Assembly (NCBI GenBank): GCA_001692895.1
Contig: KV748195.1
Span: 1,612,001-1,676,000, forward strand
Length of the DNA: 64,000 nt
Source: Cenococcum geophilum 1.58
Lineage: Eukaryota > Ascomycota > Dothideomycetes > Gloniales > Gloniaceae
Direction of reading: 5' to 3'
Of this stretch, positions 45,380 through 58,463 are shown piece by piece. Under the pieces are notes generated by a model. The model did not search any database and was not told where the DNA came from. It saw only the letters and a list, made by a program, of their open reading frames with translations. How positions within the stretch are numbered: the first letter of the stretch is position 1; every line of letters begins with the position of its first letter. The position numbers were made by a program, and so were the translations under genes.

Positions 45380-45739
45380 TGTTATAGAACACCCCCGTAA
45401 TACCTTACACACATCTACCTATTTTCACCAACTTAGCAATTAGAGACTAACCGTAAAATAGCAATCTAACGGCAATCTAACGGCAATCTACGGCATTCTG
45501 CTATATTCTACTAAGTTCCACTAAATTCTGTTAAGTTCTGCTAGGACTATAACCTAAATCCTATTTCTGCCTATATATATATTAACTAAGCAACCAAGTC
45601 AACAATATATGCCCTTTCTTCCCATTTTCCTACCTTCTTTCCTTACGCAACGTCTTAACCTCCTTATACAGTTTATATATATAGCTTAATAATATCTACC
45701 TTACTATATATTATCGCCGCTTATACTCACTCCGTAATA
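45380..45739 (+). repeat. 5' LTR of the gypsy element at 45380-51269
   Basis: 360 bp. Contains three tandem copies of the 11-bp word CGGCAATCTAA (around 45470-45500), then several TTCTGCTA/TTCCACTA-type units of about 11 bp. Confidence 0.92.
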
Positions 45740-45775
45740 CTACGTTACGTTAACTACCTATACTACTATTAATAT

Positions 45776-48700
45776 GCAGAATAAACCTAAAGCCCCTATA
45801 ACGGCCGCTGGTATTATATCCGCACTCTAAAAATAATTAGTAGGGATATAAAAGTCTTTTATAGACGCCCTTAAATAGAACTAAGCCACTTTAAATTAAT
45901 AATAAGCTAAATAAGAAGTACGATACTAGCAATTAATTAAGGACCTCTAAGAAGAAGTTCGCGCCCTTAAGATACCTACGCTAGGATCTTAAGACTAAAT
46001 GCTATTGCCAAAGATAAACACACGGAACGCGAGCCCTAAACCCATAGTAGCTACTTACCCTAAGCCAATTACTATACTAAAACGATCTAAACAACTATTA
46101 GATCCTTTAGTATTTATTAGTAAATAATAAGAGCTCTAATTATTTCTAAGCTAGCTTAAAAATAAGCTAACTAGTAACGCTAACTGTTACCTAACTAAAG
46201 CTAACCAACTCTATTACGCCCTAAGTTAACTAGGAGGAGATATAGCTAACCTTATTAAACCTCTTTAGCCAAACTTAGTATAAAGCCTAGTTGTACTTTT
46301 TAAAGCTATATATAGTAACCTAAACTACTAAGCTACTACTTAAAGAAAGATAAACTATATAACTTAAGGAACGAAAAGTTTCCTAGTATACTTCTCCAAA
46401 TTTAACCGTTACGTAAAGGAAATAGGCTGGAACGACTCCGCACTAATTAATAGCCTTATTAAATCCCTAAGCCCTAAACTAAAAACCTCCCTAATAGGCG
46501 TAGACCTACTAGGAGCCCTTAATGCCTGCGTAAATGTTATTAATAAATAATATAATAATATACTACGCCTAACACCGAAGCCCGCTCTATAATATAATAT
46601 AGTAACCCGCAAATATTTACTAAGTTATTGTCTTAGCCTAAGTACCCTAACGCTATAGATATTGATACTAGGACTTTAGGGTACGCCCTACTAGGGTCCT
46701 TTAAATGAGAATAACGCATTAAGCTAGGCCTCTGCTTTAAATATAGAAGTAGCTCTTACTTCTTTAACTATTGCTCCGTCCCTATACCTAAATACGAATT
46801 ATAAACGGCTAATACTAGCAGCCGTTTACCGCATTAATCTTCCGGTTACCGTCCCCAATTTTTATCTAGTTCCAGCCCTATATCTAATAAGCACTATTTA
46901 TAAGAACGAAGCTATAGCTAACGTCCTATAAGAACCCCACCCTAATTACCTCTAAAAGGGAGGTCCTGGAGCTAAGTCGCTCTTTAAAACGGCTCTACTA
47001 TAGGATCTTATTAAACGTATTTAATGTTATAAACTCTAACTCTTAGGACCGTAGCATAATTATTAACTGCCGTCTTTGGCAGAATGGTTAATAGGCTAAT
47101 GCTTAAATCCTAATTAATATAGGAGCTAGCGGCATAGGATTTATTAATAAGATCTTTATATAAGATAATAGTTTTACCCTAACCCCCCTTAACTGGCATA
47201 TTAACGTATTTAGATTTAATGGCAAACGTACTATCTTAGGCCGTATTACCTATATAGTATTCCTAAGACTCCAATACCTAAACCACGAAGAATTAATTAG
47301 ACTTTTTATTACCACCCTAGGTTACTTAGTGATCCTTAGATAACCCTAGATAAAGCTATATAAGGTAACTATTAATTAGGACAACCTTAAGCTTCTATTT
47401 ACTACCTCCTGTTATAAGTAGAAGTGCCTTATAACTCGCTGCTTAGACCTAGAACTAAAATCTAAAAAATCCACCATAATCTACTAGTCTAAAATTTCTA
47501 CGACTGTCCACCCCGTACCTAAGGAATCTACTAAATTCCACCAACGATCTGAAAACTCCACTGAATTCTATAAGCTATTATTAAGTACTATACCGCCCCA
47601 AGCCAAGCAAAAGCTTAAGCTCTATACACGAAAATACCAGAAGGACTAGTATTCCACTATAAAAAGGATTCTTAAAGAACCTAAACCCGAATTTGATACT
47701 AATTCCGTACCTAATACTAAACCTAAACCTAAATAAGAAACTATAGACAACCCGAGCGAGCTTGGCACCCTAGATATCCGCATAATTAGAGCTATCCCGC
47801 TAGTATAACTTACTAAGAAACCTAAGTATACGATCTTCGCTGTTACAATGGCCGATATTAAGAAGGCCTTAGCATTAAAGAAGTACACTAACCCTATCAC
47901 GAAGGTACCTATAGAGTATTATTATCGCCTAGATGTATTCTTATAAAAGGAAGCTAATAAGCTACCAGAATACTAACCATACGACTATAAGATTATACTT
48001 AAAGAAGGAAAGTAGCCTAGATTTGGACCCTTATACGGGATGTCCTAAAATAAACTCTAAGTGCTATAAAAGTATTTAGACGAGAACCTAAGTAAAGGAT
48101 TTATTAGAGCAAGCTCGTCGCCTATAGCCGTATTAGTGATCTTCGTCAAGAAACCTAGCGGCGGTTTACGCTTCTGTGTAGACTACTAAGCCCTTAACGC
48201 TGTTACCGTTAAGAACCGATATCCGATTTTGTTAATATAAGAGACGCTAAACTGACTAAGTAAGGCTCGTTACTACACAAAGCTTAATATTATCTCTACA
48301 TTTAACCGTCTCCGTATTGCAAAAGGGGACAAATAGCTTACTGCATTTCGTACCTAATATAGACTATTTAAGTACTTAGTAATACCCTTTGACCTCGTAA
48401 ACGCTCTGAGCTCGTTTTAACATTATATAAACGACACCCTGTACCCCTACCTAGACATCTTCTATATAGCTTATATCGACGACATCCTAATATATAGTAA
48501 TAACCTGACCGAATATTAGAAATACGTTAACTTTATCCTATAAGCCCTGTATGGAGCTAGTCTATAATTAGATGTAGATAAATGCGAGTTTTATAAAACG
48601 GAAGTTTTATACCTTAGACTCCTTATTTCTATAAACGGTATATAAATGGACCTAAAGAAAGTTAAAGCAATTATAAACTGGCAAGAACCCAAGAACGTTA

Positions 48701-50890
48701 AGGACGTAAGAGCCTTTATAGGATTTGCTAATTTCTACCAATAGTTTATTAATAACTTTTTTGCCCTAGTTTTACCCCTTATAGCTCTAACCCAAAAGGA
48801 TAAAGTTTTTATCTTTAATAAGGAATGTAAGAAGGCATTTGCCTATCTAAAGGTTATATTTACTACTGCGCCTATGCTCTAATACTTTAACCTAAACCGA
48901 ATAAGTGTTATAGAAGCTGACTTATCTAACTATATTACTAGAGGTATCCTGTCTTAATATAACGAGGATAGAGTATTACACCCCGTAGTATACTTCTTAA
49001 AATAACTAAGCCTAGCTAAATATAACTACGAGATCTACGATAAGGAATTGTTAGCTATTATTAGATATTTTAAATAATGGCGACCCGAACTAGAAGGCGC
49101 TGGATTCCTAATTAAGGTTCTTAATAACTATAAAAACCTATAGTACTTTACAACTACAAAATAGCTAAGTTATTATTAGGCCCGCTAGTTAAAATATCTG
49201 TCTTATTTCTAATTCTTAATTATATACTACCTAGGCGTCTAAGGCTAGAAGCCTAATGCCCTAACCTAACGCTCGCAAGACGCGCTAGCCCTAGAAGAAG
49301 CGCGCTCTTACCAAAATTAGACCCTGCTTTACCCTAAACTATTTAACCCTCCTACTAAAGATCTTACGGTATACGTCCTTGAAATAACTAATTAATTAAT
49401 TAAATAGATTATAGTTAATAAATACCCAAATAATGAGTTTATCTAAGAGACGCTTAAGCTAATATAAAATGGCATTAGACGCTCTAAAAAGATTTCTCTA
49501 AGTAAGTACGAAGCCTGCGGAAACTACTTATATTACTAAAACCGTTTAGTTATCCCTAATTACAATAAGCTTAAGCTTAAACTCCTTAAACACGTATATA
49601 ATTTACCTGTCGCTAGCTACCCGGGCTAAGGAAAGACCCTAGAACTACTCTAACGGGAGTATTATTAGCCAAATATATATAATATAATACGAAGGTATAT
49701 CTCTAGCTACTACACCTATTAATAAGCTAAAGCCTTATATAAGATGTATAACGGTCTTTTAAAGCCGCTGCCTATTCTAAACCGAAGATAGAAGGATATT
49801 TTAATTAACTTTATTATTAACCTTCCTAAGAGTAGAGGCTGCATAAATATTATGGTAGTTATAGACCAATTATCTAAAATAAGACACTTAATCGCCTGCC
49901 CCAATATATTAACGCCTACTATTGCCTAACTATTCCTAGATTATATATAGAAACTCCACGGACTCCCTAAAACGATTATCTTTAATAAAGGTAGCTAGTT
50001 TATCTTGGCATTCTGGAAAGAACTAATTACTTAACTCCGTATTAAAGCACTGTTATCTACTATATACTATTTAGAAACGGATAGCTAAATAGAACGCGTA
50101 AATGCTATAATAAAACAGTATATTCGGATATATATGTTATATTTATAGGATAACTAGATTAATTGGCTTGTATTTGCTAAGTTTACTATAAATAATTCCG
50201 TCTCGGAAACTATAAAAGTCTCCCCATTCCTAGCTAATTACAGCTAGCACCTATAAATGGGTTTTAAACCCTTTAGTAATATTCCTTACCCCGCTTATTA
50301 CGCCTTATAAGTCGCAGAAGTAAATAAATTTATAGAGAAGATAGAGGAACTATAATAGTTCCTTACTAATAAGATAATATGGGCTTAATCTATATATAAA
50401 GCCGCAGCAAATAAGAAATAAATCCTAGTACCAGCTTACTAAATTAGTAATTCCGTTTGGCTAGATATAAAAAATCTAAATATAAAACAACCTGCTAAGA
50501 AACTTAATTAGAAAAACGCTAGCCCTTATAAGGTTAAAAAGGTTATCTTTCCTTATACCTACTAACTAAAGCTCCCTAATACGGTTAAAATCCACCCCGT
50601 ATTCTATACGTCGGTTCTCCGCCCTACTGCCCCCGTATTAAACGCCCTGCCTAGATAGATATAAGACCCTCCCCTACTAGTTAAAGTGGATGGTAAGAAT
50701 AAGTACTTTGTTAAAAGAATTAATAATATTAAGTATAATAAACGGAAACGCTAATATATGTATTTTATAAAATGGAGAGGCTTTACTAAGTCCTTATAGG
50801 AACCCGTTAACTCTATAGGACTTATATAAGCCGCAGAAGACTTTTACAAACTCCACCTAGAACTACTATAGCCCCATCTCGCAGAAGCTT
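45776..50890 (+). pseudogene. RIP-degraded gag-pol-chromodomain of the gypsy element at 45380-51269
   Basis: Gag starts at ATG 45776 (MQNKPKAPITAAGIISAL) with a capsid-like SFLVYFSKFNRYVKEIGWND near 46376-46435. Reverse transcriptase contains [29 protein letters not shown] (about 48160-48190) and the intact catalytic loop YIDDILIYS (48472-48498). RNase H has KYNYEIYDKELLAIIRYF. Integrase reads ILINFIINLPKSRGCINIMV, VVIDQLSKIRHLIA and NAIIKQYIRIYML toward 50140. A C-terminal NNIKYNKRKRQYMYFIK segment (about 50720-50775) resembles a chromodomain, which in chromoviruses tethers integrase to heterochromatin. The order is gypsy-type; stops inactivate it. Confidence 0.87.
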
Positions 50891-50909
50891 AAGTTTAAAG
50901 GGGGGGTAC

Positions 50910-51269
50910 TATTATAGGACACCCCCGTAACACCTTGCACACGTCTACCTATTTCTACTAACTTAGCAATTAGAGACTAATCGCGAAATAGTAATCTAAT
51001 AGCAATCTAACGGCAATCTACGGCATTCTGCTATATTCTGCCAAGTTCTACTAAATTCTATTAAGTTCTGCTAGGACCACGACCTAAACCCTATTTTTAC
51101 CTATGTATGTATTAACTAAGCAACTAAGTTAACGATATATACCCTTTCTTCCCGTTTTCCTACCTTCTTTCCTTACGTAACGTCTTAACCTCCTTATACA
51201 GTTTATATATATAGCTTAATAATATCTACCTTGCTATATATTATCGCCGCTTATACTTACTCCGTAATA
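50910..51269 (+). repeat. 3' LTR of the gypsy element at 45380-51269
   Basis: 360-bp partner of 45380-45739. Starts TATTATAGG (RIP form of TGTTATAG). Followed by AACAC. Confidence 0.92.
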
Positions 51270-51274
51270 AACAC

Positions 51275-52268
51275 TTAGTAAGTTATATGGTTATATATAT
51301 ACGGTATATACTTATAATAACTATAGCGCATACCGTAGTAGCTCTTACTGGTAGAAGATATAAGTATATATAGAATTGTATATCTAGTGCATATGCTAAC
51401 TATATATAGCCCTAGCTATCTTAGTTTAAGATAACGCGAGTATATACGGCTTTATATACTATGTAGGTATATACTAAGTATATACTAAACCTACCTAATA
51501 CCGCCTTTATACTCTCTTTAGTGAATACTATAGTGTATATTACCCATCTATACCCCATACGTAGCATATACTAAGCTAAAGTTTAGGTATAATATTATAG
51601 TTAATAGCACGTAGATATGCGGCCGTGTCTTTACCGCTTAACTAAGTATATATTTTATATATGCGCAGCATCTACAGCTCTACTAATATAGTTATAGTAT
51701 CGCCGGTATATCCGTAATAAGCATAGCAGTGCTTATATATACTACTATATTAATATAGTAGCCCGGTATATACTTACTATATATAGTAATTAACCTAACT
51801 ACTAATAATACGCTGGTTGGAGAGCTAATTATAGGTAAGAAGTATATGTTATATATATATAGCGCATATACAAGGCTAATGTATTATAGTGCCCTAAAAC
51901 TATATGTTTTCTTTAGTGCTTAATAGGACGTTAGATACCTATATAAGCCTAGGTATATCTATACCTATATATTATATATACGTCGCTAATAGTATATATA
52001 ATCGTGGCCCTTTAGGGTCTAGGATCTCGGAGTATACAGATACCTATATACTCTTTACGTATACCCACTCTATACTATATATATACTAAGCCTAAGCTAA
52101 TTAAATATAGTACCTAGGACTAGGGGTTTGCTACTTAATTTAGTAGGCAATTCTATTATAAGGTAAGAGCACTAGTATTACTTCTATATATACGCACTAT
52201 ACCCTAATATATATATCTATCTATCTATATACTTATTCCCCCTAAGTTTAATTTTAGACATAAAGGTA
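51275..52268. other. AT-rich host segment with palindromic TATATGC/GTATATAC words
   Basis: No gene is recognised (a 61-codon frame at 51904-52089 has no motif). The words GTATATAC, GCATATGC, AGCATATAC and their inverses recur every few tens of bases. The same texture continues to the left (44870-45374) and right (58464-62050), so these are parts of one host sequence split by two retrotransposons. Confidence 0.6.
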
Positions 52269-52273
52269 CTTAT

Positions 52274-52484
52274 TATTACGGCTTAAACAAATGCCTCTAA
52301 ACCGAAGCTTGAACGAATGCTGTATTACGAAGATACTAAGCTAAAGAGAAGGAAAAGGGGTTGCTAAGACCGATGTAAATAAATATATAGGGTAAGCCGC
52401 TAAGGCGCTAGCTTTAGGCGGGCCAATTACGGGTCGGTAGAATATAGCAGAATTTAGCAGATAATGTGCGATAGCGCCGTTACA
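52274..52484 (-). repeat. 3' LTR of the gypsy element at 52274-58458
   Basis: 211 bp. Contains TAGAATATAGCAGAATTTAGCAG, a short 11-bp-spaced GCAGAAT repeat. Related to the solo LTR at 30729-30921. Confidence 0.92.
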
Positions 52485-52691
52485 TCACCCCCCTCTTTAA
52501 AGAAAGCCTGCCCTTAGGCTTAGTTAGAAATAGGGTAACACTAGGCTTATAAACGTAGGATTATAAAATATAAGATAAGGAGAATAAAGGGGATATAAAT
52601 ACGTCTAGACTAAGTATAAAGGGCAATTGTAGGCTAAGTGGAAGCACTAGGCCAGAAAGAGTAGCCGTTAAAAGTCTTAGCATAGATCTAA

Positions 52692-52735
52692 CTAATTAGA
52701 TAACTTTAACCGGCGGTTAAAGTTCCTAGATATCT
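52692..52735. promoter_or_regulatory. Stem-loop shared by gypsy 3' regions (copy 2)
   Basis: CTAATTAGATAACTTTAACC then GGCGGTTAAAGTT, followed by CCTAGATATCTAA. The inverted arms AACTTTAACCG/CGGTTAAAGTT pair perfectly here. It lies about 210 bp inside the 3' LTR. Confidence 0.58.
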
Positions 52736-52799
52736 AATATTTTATAGTACTGGCAGAACACGGCAGAATATAGTAGAATTTGGCAGACAGCTGTATTAG

Positions 52800-55700
52800 G
52801 GCTTTAGGGCGTTTTTATCCCTATATTCTTCTAGTAACTTATTATCTTTATTATACTAGTATTCCATCCATTCATCTAGGTACTTTAGGGGTTTAGGCGC
52901 ATTAGGGTATTAGTTATAGAATTCTTTAAGCTTCTAGGGGCAGCCTATAAAGTTTTACGTAGGGTACTAGGTTAGGTTAGGATTGTAGCCCTTTCATTAG
53001 ATACGGTATTTTAGCGTTCCCCGTACTATCTTATAGGCCAGTATTTCGTTAACCTCCTATTCGCTATCACCGTTTACTTAAACTAGTAGGGGAGGCTCGT
53101 TCTTTTGTTTAGGTAATAGGTCATTTATAGCTTTCCGTAACTTATCTAGTAAGAAAATAGGGTAAACCCTAATTAAATCTGGGAGCTTTATCTTATACGA
53201 GTTGCCTATCTTCTTAAGAACTTTATATAGTCCTACTATCTAGTAGTCCAGCTTACGGCTAGGTTATTTGGTTTTTTAATTCCTTATTATAACCTAGACT
53301 ATATTACTAGGGGTAAAATCGGGCTCTTAATGGTATTTGTTCGCCTGCTATTTTATTAACCTCTAAGCTTTTTCCAGGTTCTTACGGGCTACTGTTTAGG
53401 CCTCCTCCAATCGTTTGGCGTACTGTTGGGCCTTAGTATAGAATAGCTTCTCTTATATAGTCTAGGGTTCTTTTAGCCTTTTCTAGTTAAAGCTTGTGCG
53501 GGGTAAGTATTCTATTTTTAGCTAAATTAGGGCAAACCCTGTGGAGTTATAGGGTAAGGTTGCTTGCGCGTAGTTTATTAAGGGTAGTAGTTTAGACTAG
53601 TTATCCTAGAAATAGTTAATAAAGGGCCTAAGCCTCTAGTCTAGGTACTAATTTATAATCTCTATCTAACCGTCTGTCTGGGGGTAATAAGCCGTAGAAA
53701 GCTTTAGCTTAATGCCTAGGATTTAGGTAAACTTATTCTAAAAGGCCGATATAAACTATGGCCTATAATTAAACATAATAGTATTTAGTGGTCCGTAGAT
53801 TTGGTAGACGTAATAGATATATAGCTAGACTGCCTCTTTAGCATTAATGTTTTTATAATAGGGAATTAAGAACGGGCGTTTACTAAAGCGGTTAACTATA
53901 ACTATAACTATATTATATCCGTTACGGTCCTTAAGTAGTTTATAAAAGTCTATAAAGATATACTACTAAGGGCGCTCTAGTATTAGGAGTGGCTTAAGTA
54001 ATCCTAGGGTCTTATTCTATGGGATTATAGCTCTCTAGCAGTCTTTACAGTTCTATATATATTAATTAATATCCATAACTATTCTTGGCTAGTAGTAGCG
54101 GCAGTTAATAATTTTACGGGTCTTATTCTTGCTAGGGTGTGCCGTAGAGACTTAGTAATAAGCTTCGCGGATTAGTTTAGTCCGTAGATTATTAACGTTA
54201 GGGACTATAAGCCGCTCTTGGTATAGGAGTAATCCTTCCTCCGTCTTAAAATTGGGGTCTCCTTTTACGGCTTATTCGCGGAGGGCCCTTAGGGCGTTAG
54301 CCGTATGGTTTACAGTTAGGAGGCGGTTAATTAGCCCTATTAGCTTATTTAAGGACTCCTTTATTAGTGCTAGCTTATTTTACTAGGAGTCTAGCTCCTT
54401 AAGGATTTATAGGTCAAGCTGTTCTAAATAAAGGAGGGCGCGCGTCTAATATTGGGTCTTTAGCTTATCCTAGGGTCCTATATCTTATTCTTTTTTGGTA
54501 AGGGTATTAGCCTTAGAGTTTTATTTGCTAGAACGATATATAATTATAAAGAAGAATTAGGAGAGTATTTTAGCCTATTAGGCCTATTATTTAGTAAGCT
54601 GCTTTATAGTTATAAAGTACTTTAGGGCTTTATAATCTATATATATCTTAATTCGGGAGTTTATACCTTTAAGCTCTACGCGCTATTAGGAGAGTAATTA
54701 AATAATAGCTAGCATTTCTTTATTGTATACTTTATAGTTATACTTAGCCGGGTTTATTATCTTTAAGAAAAAAGCTATAAGGTACTATTCGCCGTCTAGA
54801 TGTAACTGTAATAGGATTCCCGCTATAACCCTATTAGAGGCGTCCGTTTCTAGTATTAATTTAAGGTCTAGGTTATAGTAATAAAGGATTAGGGAAGAGA
54901 TAAGCTAATTCTTTATCTCTTTAAAGGCTTTTATATAGCTGTTATTAAAGATAAAAGGTGTGTCCTTCCTAGTTAGTTATATAAGAGGTTTTGCCGTAAT
55001 TCCATAGTTATAGATAAACTAGCAGTAGAAGTTATAGAAGCTAAAAAAGGACTAAATTCCTTTTACTATATAAGGGGGCTTCTAGTTACGGATTGCCTCT
55101 ACCTTCTTAGGGTTAACCTTAATTCCTTTTATAGTTATAATAAACCTAAGGTATTTTATACATTTTACCCTAAACTCGCATTTCTTAATATTAACTTATA
55201 AGCCCGCGTTCTGTAGTTTCTCTAAGACCTTCTTAATATAAACTTAATGCTTAAGTTTATCGTCTAAGTATATAAGAATGTCGTCTAGGTATGCCGTGCA
55301 GAATTTATTAAGGTAATTAAAAAGAACGTTATTTATATACCTTTAGTACGTAGCCGGTCCGTTTATTAGTCTAAAAGGAAGAACTTTATATTTATAGAGA
55401 CTATAACGGGTACGGAATATTGTTAAATCTTCGGATGTAGGGTTTATTCTAATTTAGTGGAAAGCTTAGCGGATATTAAGTTTGGTAAAGATCTTTGCCT
55501 AGCTTAAATATATAAGGGTCTCGTTAATTAAAGGAATAGGATACCGGTTCTTTTAAGTAATAGCATTTAGCTTTTAATAGTTAATATAAAAATAAAGGCC
55601 TTTATTAGGCTTTTTTACAAATAGGATAGGGGAAGTAAAAGGGGCTTAACTTAGCTTAATAAACCCTTTATCCAGGTTGTTAATTAAGTACTACTTTATT

Positions 55701-58020
55701 GCTTTTAGCTTATCCATTAATTAATAGTAGAGGGGGCTATAGCCTAGCAAGTTATTAGCTTCTAATTAAATCTTATAATTATATGTCTAATAGGGGGGTA
55801 ACTTATCTAAGGCCGCCTTTAAGAATGCATTCTTATAGTTTGTATAAATAGTAGGAAGGAGGCGTTCGACTAATTCCTTATTGGTTTCCTTAGCTGGCCT
55901 TTCCTCTCTATTATTAATAATTTAGTTAATTTTATATAGGCTTATTATAAAGACCTTATTATTCTTTTAGTATATATTAAAGTAAAACGCTATAGCGCTA
56001 ATTACGGCGATGTTTATAGTAGGGGGGTTGCCTAATAATAGGGGCGTATATGACTTTAGGGACTTCTAGGGTACTAGTGTTATTATTACCCCTTTTAGCT
56101 CCTATTGTATCTTTTAGAGGTTATCCCTTATATCCTATTAATACGTTCTTTTCTATACCGGTTGGATCCGTGCGATTTAGATATCGTCTACGTTACTATT
56201 TATCCCGCTTTTATATGTAAAGTCCTCTTTAAATATAGCGCTTTAGGAGAGTATCTTTATTAATATAGAGTTCTTTCTAGCTTCGTGGCGGGNGTCTTCT
56301 TAGGTAAAGGCTAGGTTACAGGCCCGGACATTCTACTAGTAGGTAGGGTTAGCCCTTACGGCTAGTATCTTGCGGTTAGTTTAGATCTCCCTAATAAAGG
56401 AGGGTAACTTTAGTTTATCCTCTGGCTAGATAAACCGTCTTTATTGCATATTTAACCAGATATTAAAATAGAACATCTATTTTCGTCTAAGGATTATATT
56501 GTAAGACCCTAGGTCTAGGATATAAAAGGGGATACTATATTAGCGTCGTCCGTTAAGAGCGATATATAACTTTAAGACGTAGGTAACGGGCTAACCGGCT
56601 TAGCCGTTGTAGCCTTTTACCTAGATAGGCTTCTCTAGTTAGATAGCTTCTGCATTTAAAAACTTGGCAATATTATTTATATAGGCAGTATTTATAAAGG
56701 CGAAGCCATTTGCTTTAGTGTTAATAAGGGCGGTTATATTAACTCTATATCTATTTTAAGATACTATATATAGAAACATAAAATACTTTCCACCTATTAA
56801 CTAACTGAGATTAATCTCTTTAAGATTAATAGGGTACCCTAGGGGGGAGTCTTTCCCTAGGGTTCCTCTTTTCCTAACTTATCTAACGTTTTTTCTTCCT
56901 CTATCTCCTTAATATTACCTATATCCTTTAGCTCCGGGCAAGATAAGATAAAGTAACCCTACTTATCGCAGTTAAAGCACGTGGCTAAGGCAGGGTTAAT
57001 TGGAGTATTGCGGCGAATACTAGTTAATGGCGTAGTACGTAACTGGTTAGGCGAGGCTTGCTGGTGCATAGTTATAACCGCCTTTAGTAAAAGAGTAGTT
57101 ATAACCCGTTCTTCTGCTCTAGCTCCTGTAGATATAGCTAGCGAGTTTTAATTGTTACGGAGTTGCTTTTGTTAATTAGGGTAGGCGTTAATCCGCTTTA
57201 GTTCTAAGTCTAATAATAGGTAACAAGCTATAAGTCTTTCGTGGGTTAGTAGGTTATTTAAGGTTATAGCGATCTTTTCTTATAGCTAGATTGTTAGCTT
57301 ATCATACAGGTCTAATTAGTAGTTCTTAAGGGGGACCTAGCCTTCTCCTGTAAGGTGTAAAAATTAAGTCTAGAATTTAGTAAAGGGTTAGTTTAGTTTT
57401 ATTATTAGGCGATTATAGTTATAACGGGTATCCCGTACTTTGTTTGGGTTAATATAAATAGCCACTAGGTACTATATTATTTTATTAACAAATATAAATT
57501 AGATAGGGGAGTCGTCCTTAAACTTGGCTTAAAGGTGCCGTTGGGCGTCCCTAGTAGTTTAACTAAAGAGGTAGAGTATTTTGGCTTCTTTAGAAAGAAA
57601 ATAGTTATAGTTAACACGGAGCTTTCCTTGTACTTAAATCCTCTAATTCTTAAAGGTAGGGTCTATCTCGTTAGATAGTGGTAGGGGGTTAGGGAGCTTA
57701 ACGGACTTTAATTGCTTTATTATTATATCCGTACTCCCTAGTGTATTATATTTAGTAGAGTAAATAGGTCGGCTAGGGCTTTAAGAAGGGGAAGCTAGGC
57801 TATTTTATAGGGCCATAAGGCTTTCTAGGATCTCTTATAGGGTCTCTTATATATTTCTTACTTTAAGACAATTAGCTTCCTAGCTGGCTGCAAGGGCACA
57901 AATCTACTCGCGTATATCTACGATGTTATTATTATCTTCAATTTCTGATTCTAATTAGATCTTAGGTTCCTCTTAGGTAGAGGCAGCTCTCTTAAATAAG
58001 CTTGCTTTAGGTGCCATCAT
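52800..58020 (-). pseudogene. RIP-degraded gag-pol of the gypsy element at 52274-58458
   Basis: On the minus strand gag starts at 58018 (MMAPKASLFKRAAST) and reads DIIIKQLKSVKLPNPLPLSN, then a CCHC knuckle ATCFNCDKQGYFILSCPELK (about 56985-56926; His reads Tyr). Reverse transcriptase has the intact catalytic loop YLDDILIYL (55291-55265) and KYNYKVYNKEMLAII for RNase H near 54750-54700. Integrase occupies about 54200-53300. The order is gypsy. Numerous Gln/Trp-to-stop changes inactivate it. Confidence 0.87.
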
Positions 58021-58247
58021 TAGCTTCTTAAGGTTTGTCGGTATTATATGCTTTAGTTTTAATTCTAGGGGTATAGGTTTAGTCCTATCTAGCTTATAAG
58101 GTAAGATATTATCTAGGCCTTCCTAGGTAATATAGAGTTATTTTAGTATCTAAGTATAGCGCGTCAATGCGTCGTTGTAGATAAAGTTTCTTTGGGGTAG
58201 GATATTATTAAGGCCTTCCCAGGTAAGGTAGGGAGAGTTTAGTATAA

Positions 58248-58458
58248 TGTTACGACTTAAATAAATGCCTCTAAACCGAAGCTTAAACGAATGCTGTATT
58301 ACGAAGATACTAAGCTAAAGAGAAGGAAAAGGGGTCGCTAGGACCGATGTAAATAAATATATAGGGTAAGCCGCTAAGGCGCTAGCTTTAGGCGGGCCAA
58401 TCGCGGGTTGGCAGAATATGGCAGAATTTGGCAGGTAACGTGCGATAGCGCCGTTACA
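58248..58458 (-). repeat. 5' LTR of the gypsy element at 52274-58458
   Basis: 211-bp partner of 52274-52484, followed by CTTAT (58459-58463). Confidence 0.92.
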
Positions 58459-58463
58459 CTTAT

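Larger units (their letters stand above)
45380..51269 (+). mobile_element. Complete Ty3/gypsy retrotransposon with chromodomain, 5,890 bp
   Basis: Two 360-bp LTRs (45380-45739, 50910-51269) are flanked by the duplication AACAC (45375-45379, 51270-51274). The purine tract AAAGGGGGGG precedes the 3' LTR. The interior reads gag then pol left to right and ends with a chromodomain-like segment. It inserted into the palindrome-studded AT-rich host DNA, which continues on both sides. All frames carry RIP stops. Confidence 0.93.
52274..58458 (-). mobile_element. Complete Ty3/gypsy retrotransposon, 6,185 bp
   Basis: Two 211-bp LTRs (52274-52484, 58248-58458) are flanked by the duplication CTTAT (52269-52273, 58459-58463). 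On the minus strand a purine run AAAGAGGGGGGTGA precedes the 3' LTR. The interior reads gag to integrase from right to left. The left LTR has more RIP than the right one. One N is present at 56293. Confidence 0.93.

Noticed and set aside
46409..46612. 67-codon minus-strand frame
   Set aside because: Antisense to the capsid part of the same gypsy gag.
47646..47900. 84-codon minus-strand hydrophobic frame
   Set aside because: Lies opposite the gag-pol of the gypsy element at 45380-51269; hydrophobic shadow of the real frame.
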